DNA of 64,000 bases. Source: Clostridia bacterium. Its GTDB lineage: Bacteria > Bacillota > Clostridia > UMGS1883. Below are positions 62,666 through 64,000 of this stretch, piece after piece. The notes beneath the pieces were generated by a model that saw only the letters and a program-made list of their open reading frames with translations, was not told the DNA's origin and searched no databases. A program made the translations under genes and the position numbers. The DNA lies in NCBI GenBank assembly GCA_017505525.1, contig JAFVPB010000002.1:77100-141099 (forward strand), read 5' to 3'. Numbering within the stretch: the first letter of the stretch is position 1; the number at the start of each line of letters is the position of its first letter.

Positions 62666-62679
62666 TGTTTACGCCTCCT

Positions 62680-63027
62680 TTACTCTTTTTCTTTTACAAC
62701 GATTGTAATATGACTTGTTCTTTTTCTTATACGGAATGCTCTGCCCTGTGCTCTGGGTCTGATTCTCTTGAGTGTAGGACCTGCATTCGCATAAGCTTCT
62801 GCTACGTAAAGCTTATCAGTATCCATGCCAAAGTTATTTTCAGCATTTGCAACAGCACTGTCAAGGAGCTTTATGAGAAGTTCGCTTGCAGCCTTAGGAG
62901 TATTCATAAGAATACCTCTTGCAGCAGTAATATTTTTATTTCTTATAAGGTCGTTTACAATGTTGACTTTTCTGGGCGAAATGCGTGCATAACGCAGCAC
63001 TGCCTTAGCCTGTGTTTTAGCCTCCAT
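62680..63027 (-). CDS. rplV: 50S ribosomal protein L22
   Basis: 115 residues: [20 protein letters not shown], then [20 protein letters not shown], the exit-tunnel loop region and C-terminus of L22. Confidence 0.98.
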   Translation of the reverse strand: MEAKTQAKAVLRYARISPRKVNIVNDLIRNKNITAARGILMNTPKAASELLIKLLDSAVANAENNFGMDTDKLYVAEAYANAGPTLKRIRPRAQGRAFRIRKRTSHITIVVKEKE

Positions 63028-63045
63028 CTGTCATGTCCTCCTTAC

Positions 63046-63315
63046 TTATTTACTCTTAGCACCCGCGTGACCCTTATAGGTTCTTGTGGGAGCAAACTCA
63101 CCAAGTTTATGACCTACCATATCCTCTGTTACATATACGGGAACGTGCTTTCTACCGTCGTGAACAGCAATTGTATGGCCAACAAATTCGGGGAATATAG
63201 TGGAGCTACGGGACCAAGTCTTTAAAACTCTCTTTTCGCCCGCTTCATTCATTGCAACTATTCTTGCTAAAAGCTTAGGTTCCACAAAGGGGCCCTTTTT
63301 AATAGATCTGCTCAT
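63046..63315 (-). CDS. rpsS: 30S ribosomal protein S19
   Basis: 89 residues: [40 protein letters not shown], and [20 protein letters not shown]. Confidence 0.98.
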   Translation of the reverse strand: MSRSIKKGPFVEPKLLARIVAMNEAGEKRVLKTWSRSSTIFPEFVGHTIAVHDGRKHVPVYVTEDMVGHKLGEFAPTRTYKGHAGAKSK

Positions 63316-63333
63316 ACTCTCATTCCTTTCTCA

Positions 63334-64000
63334 TTACTTCTGGTTACGACGCTTCACAATAAACTTAGTTGAAGCTTTCTTGTTCTTACGTGTCTTGTAA
63401 CCGAGAGCAGGTTTACCCCAAGGAGTAACGGGAGAAGGCATACCAACAGGGGACTTACCTTCACCACCACCGTGCGGATGGTCATTCGGGTTCATTACAA
63501 CACCGCGGACTGTAGGTCTCCAGCCCATATGACGCTTACGGCCTGCTTTACCGATTGAAATATTTTCATGATCAAGGTTACCTACCTGACCGATTGTTGC
63601 TATACAATCCATTCTGATCATTCTAACTTCGCCTGAAGGAAGACGAACCTGAGCGTACTTACCTTCTTTAGCCATAAGCTGTGCAAAGTTACCTGCAGCT
63701 CTTACAAGCTGAGCACCTTTACCAGGCATAAGCTCGATGTTGTGAATGATTGTACCAACAGGAATTGAGCTGATAGGAAGTGCATTACCAGGACGAATAT
63801 CAGCTGTTGCGCTGCATTCGATAACATCGCCAACTTTTAAGTCAACGGGAGCGATAATGTATCTCTTTTCGCCGTCTTCATACTGCAAAAGTGCAATGTT
63901 TGCGCTTCTGTTAGGATCGTACTCAATTGCTATTACATTTGCCTTCATATCGCGCTTATCACGCTTGAAGTCGATAACTCTGTATTTTCTCTTTGCTCCG
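63334..64000 (-). CDS. rplB: 50S ribosomal protein L2 (5' part cut by the window end)
   Basis: The frame stays open to the window edge, and the residues before the first internal methionine ([20 protein letters not shown]) belong to L2, so the gene's N-terminus lies outside. The visible part includes [40 protein letters not shown] and [19 protein letters not shown] with the conserved peptidyl-transferase-centre histidine. About 50 residues are missing. Confidence 0.97.
   Translation of the reverse strand, partial: GAKRKYRVIDFKRDKRDMKANVIAIEYDPNRSANIALLQYEDGEKRYIIAPVDLKVGDVIECSATADIRPGNALPISSIPVGTIIHNIELMPGKGAQLVRAAGNFAQLMAKEGKYAQVRLPSGEVRMIRMDCIATIGQVGNLDHENISIGKAGRKRHMGWRPTVRGVVMNPNDHPHGGGEGKSPVGMPSPVTPWGKPALGYKTRKNKKASTKFIVKRRNQK

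Overview
The window is chromosomal DNA from an AT-rich, low-GC Gram-positive bacterium, most likely an anaerobic, endospore-forming member of the class Clostridia. Several things support this. The sporulation genes spoIIP and gpr are present. The ribonucleotide reductase is the oxygen-sensitive glycyl-radical class III type (nrdDG). The SRP RNA is the long Gram-positive form and sits next to dnaX-yaaK(ybaB)-recR. The S10/spc/alpha ribosomal cluster has the Firmicutes order, with a KOW-domain gene between map and infA. FolT/FolC are under a tetrahydrofolate riboswitch, and glycogen genes include the glgC-glgD pair. I cannot name a genus. No phage, transposase, CRISPR array or defence island is visible; the window reads as core genome.

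Layout. (1) 1-3700: a tRNA-Leu whose 3' end is repeated three times in ~190-bp tandem units, a DUF2975/HTH pair bracketed by mirror-image terminators, and an S-layer-homology protein. (2) 3.7-11.0 kb, plus strand: a tightly overlapping operon with a Zn-finger ClpC ATPase, a degenerate isopropylmalate-dehydrogenase-like protein, an 8-oxoguanine glycosylase, a YqeG phosphatase, a secreted GH26-like protein and a patatin lipase. (3) 11.0-16.9 kb: a 350-bp inverted-repeat element, rarA and nth diverging, an ECF S component with a DUF4364 regulator, an intergenic repeat, then folT-folC under a THF riboswitch. (4) 16.9-25.0 kb, minus strand: the complete glycogen operon glgB-glgC-glgD-glgA-glgP. (5) 25-35.4 kb: fba, spoIIP, nifS-nifU, a LexA-fold repressor, a small ORF with gpr, a stand-alone sugar-ABC ATPase, rsuA with a small secreted protein, rpsF-ssb-rpsR, and a WG-repeat protein. 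(6) 35.5-43.4 kb: SRP RNA, dnaX-ybaB-recR, an HTH-fused L-serine dehydratase, an esterase with a DUF4432 epimerase-like protein, dut and nrdG. (7) 43.6-50.2 kb: nrdD with NrdR boxes, hpf, an RNase M5-like gene, radC, yqeY, trmK-nif3 and RNase P RNA. (8) 50.2-64.0 kb, minus strand: one orphan gene and the ribosomal cluster from rplB (cut by the window end) to rplQ, including secY, adk, map, infA and rpoA; rpmJ and rpmD are below the usual ORF size limit.

How the genes work together. glgC/glgD make ADP-glucose, glgA polymerises it, glgB branches it, and glgP releases glucose-1-phosphate. nifS supplies sulfur to nifU, probably feeding the Fe-S enzymes nearby (Nth, NrdG, serine dehydratase). FolT imports folate and FolC polyglutamylates it, with THF feedback at the riboswitch. 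The region has no single conspicuous unknown system. The most interesting unexplained items are non-coding: the tRNA-Leu tandem units, the 41-bp inverted repeats at the 3' ends of the patatin gene and rarA with a possible relative between nrdG and nrdD, a folded leader before dut, and a family of look-alike terminators. Among proteins, the HTH-serine dehydratase fusion, the LexA-fold repressor without its catalytic dyad and the degenerate IMDH-like protein stand out.
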